Shown one piece after another: positions 63,015-64,000 of a DNA stretch of 64,000 bases. Each line of letters opens with the position of its first letter. Positions within the stretch are counted from its first letter, which is position 1. The position numbers and the translations under genes were made by a program. The DNA is taken from NCBI GenBank assembly GCA_024579835.1, contig CP102060.1, forward strand, positions 1,835,558 to 1,899,557, written 5' to 3'. Source of the stretch: Clostridiaceae bacterium HFYG-1003 (GTDB taxonomy: Bacteria > Bacillota > Clostridia > Clostridiales > Clostridiaceae). The notes under the pieces are model-generated. The model was not told where the DNA came from, did not search any database, and saw only the letters and a list, made by a program, of their open reading frames with translations.

Positions 63015-64000
63015 TCAGGGTCGGGCCGTCAGTTCCAGTTCAAGTGTCAGCAGGTCGTTGCCTCGCTTAATCTCCATCCTGATCTTTTCGCCGGGATCGT
63101 GACGCTCCCGGATATCGTTCATCTGGCTGGTCTTCAGGATTTCCCTGCCATCAAAGGTCAGAATGATATCTTTTTCCTGAAGACCGGCTTTCTCCGCCGG
63201 AGATAATTTATCCACCGCGATCACAACGACGCCATTGCTGATGTTGAGGGCTTCCAGCGCTTCCGGATTGAGATCTTTGGCAGTAAACCCGGTGTACAGT
63301 GGTACTCTGGATAAGTAGGTCAGCTTTTCCTTCAGGATATTGATGGGAATAGCGAATCCGATTCCCTGTACATCATCGGACATTTTTGCCGTATTGATTC
63401 CAATGACTTCCCCCCTGGCATTGAATAAGGGTCCGCCCGAATTCCCCTCATTGATGGCGGCATCGGTCTGAAGATAACTGATGACAGAATCGCCAATATA
63501 GACATTGCGGTCTTTTCCGGAAATGATTCCACTGGTCACAGTTCCGGCAAAATTTCTCGAGACCGGACTGCCAATGGCAACCACCTGTTCTCCGACCGTA
63601 ATGGTATCTGAATTTCCTACTGTCACAATTCCAGGAAGCGAAATCCGATTATCAATTTTAATGATTGCAAGATCAGTGTCCCGATCTGAATTGATCTCCT
63701 TGGCAGATACCTCACGGCCATCAGCCAGAATCACGGTGATGGTGTCCGCTCCGCCAATCACATGCTGATTGGTGGCGATCATTCCATCGCGGTTCAAAAT
63801 AAATCCACTGCCGATAAAATTGCGCATCTCGTTTTCAGATTCTGTGTCTCTGATTTTGGTCACAATGGTTACCACTGAACTTTTGTACTGGGCTACAATT
63901 TCGGATACCGTCATATCGGGATCATCGCTGGTCTCCTCAATAATCGCTTTTTGCGCTTCAATGGCCTTCAGCTGCTTGGAGACATCGCTCATTATGCCTT
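63015..64000 (-). CDS. HtrA/DegP-type trypsin-like serine protease with PDZ domain, 5' end may lie outside
   Basis: A quality-control protease. The catalytic triad is His77 in TNQHVIGG, Asp107 in RDTDLAIIKI and Ser185 in NEGNSGGP, numbered from the ATG at 63992. The C-terminal 90 residues form a PDZ domain (NGVVVIAVDKLSPAEKAGLQEKDIILTFDG). Family members usually have an N-terminal membrane anchor. None is present in the visible part, and the frame is open to the window edge, so the true start is probably upstream. If 63992 is the start, the enzyme is unusually cytoplasmic. Confidence 0.93.
   Translation of the reverse strand, partial: GIMSDVSKQLKAIEAQKAIIEETSDDPDMTVSEIVAQYKSSVVTIVTKIRDTESENEMRNFIGSGFILNRDGMIATNQHVIGGADTITVILADGREVSAKEINSDRDTDLAIIKIDNRISLPGIVTVGNSDTITVGEQVVAIGSPVSRNFAGTVTSGIISGKDRNVYIGDSVISYLQTDAAINEGNSGGPLFNARGEVIGINTAKMSDDVQGIGFAIPINILKEKLTYLSRVPLYTGFTAKDLNPEALEALNISNGVVVIAVDKLSPAEKAGLQEKDIILTFDGREILKTSQMNDIRERHDPGEKIRMEIKRGNDLLTLELELTARP

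Overview
The window looks like chromosomal DNA of a Bacillota bacterium, most likely a member of the Clostridia with a mid-range GC content. The support is the gene order tig-clpP-clpX-lon-engB, a nine-gene V/A-type ATPase operon with the sodium-binding residues of the Enterococcus type, a ThiI without rhodanese domain next to its own cysteine desulfurase, strong AGGAGG-type ribosome binding sites, frequent TTG starts and many extended -10 promoters. I saw no rRNA, tRNA or CRISPR array.

Layout. 1-5.3 kb: the end of a GNAT acetyltransferase, a catalase, and an ABC exporter (ATPase plus two permeases). 5.5-8.7 kb: a UDP-sugar pyrophosphorylase-like enzyme and an M3 oligoendopeptidase. 8.9-11.5 kb (minus): a DMT transporter with a long repeat-filled leader, a possible 43-residue acidic peptide gene, and an M50-like membrane metalloprotease. 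11.8-13.1 kb: a four-SH3b lipoprotein with a twin-arginine motif. 13.1-21.8 kb (minus): the V/A-ATPase operon H-I-K-E-C-F-A-B-D. 21.8-29.8 kb (minus): a B12-binding radical SAM protein, a zinc phospholipase C-like protein, a SpoVB/MurJ-like flippase, an RluA-type pseudouridine synthase and a UvrD-like helicase. 30-33.1 kb (plus): nicotinate phosphoribosyltransferase and an MFS transporter. 33.2-41.7 kb (minus): poly-gamma-glutamate hydrolase-like protein, signal peptidase I, and the protein quality-control block. 42.1-42.8 kb: a secreted protein built from four 34-residue calcium-loop-like repeats.

43-52.3 kb is all minus strand. A tightly overlapped run holds AlaX editing protein, cysteine desulfurase and ThiI (tRNA quality and thiolation), then an anchored protein of unknown function, a TIM-barrel isomerase, a GNAT enzyme and a membrane protein. 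RNase H and a rhomboid/DUF1232 pair lie upstream. 52.5-54.8 kb is a metal-homeostasis block: a zinc-type ABC importer (ATPase and permease, no binding protein) under a promoter whose -35 box lies inside a perfect 8-1-8 palindrome, facing a Fur-family regulator. A MntP manganese exporter follows.

55.8-59.8 kb is a mobile island with two unrelated insertion sequences. The first is an IS110-type element whose 5' noncoding end folds like a bridge RNA. The second is a 2.18-kb ISAs1-like element with 19-bp terminal inverted repeats, an apparent 9-bp target duplication, and two coupled genes (an accessory protein of unknown function plus the DDE transposase) preceded by a perfect 12-1-12 palindrome. 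After the island come an ABC-F ATPase, a two-fold thioredoxin-like oxidoreductase and an HtrA-type protease that runs to or past the window edge. The island is the most promising place for something undescribed.
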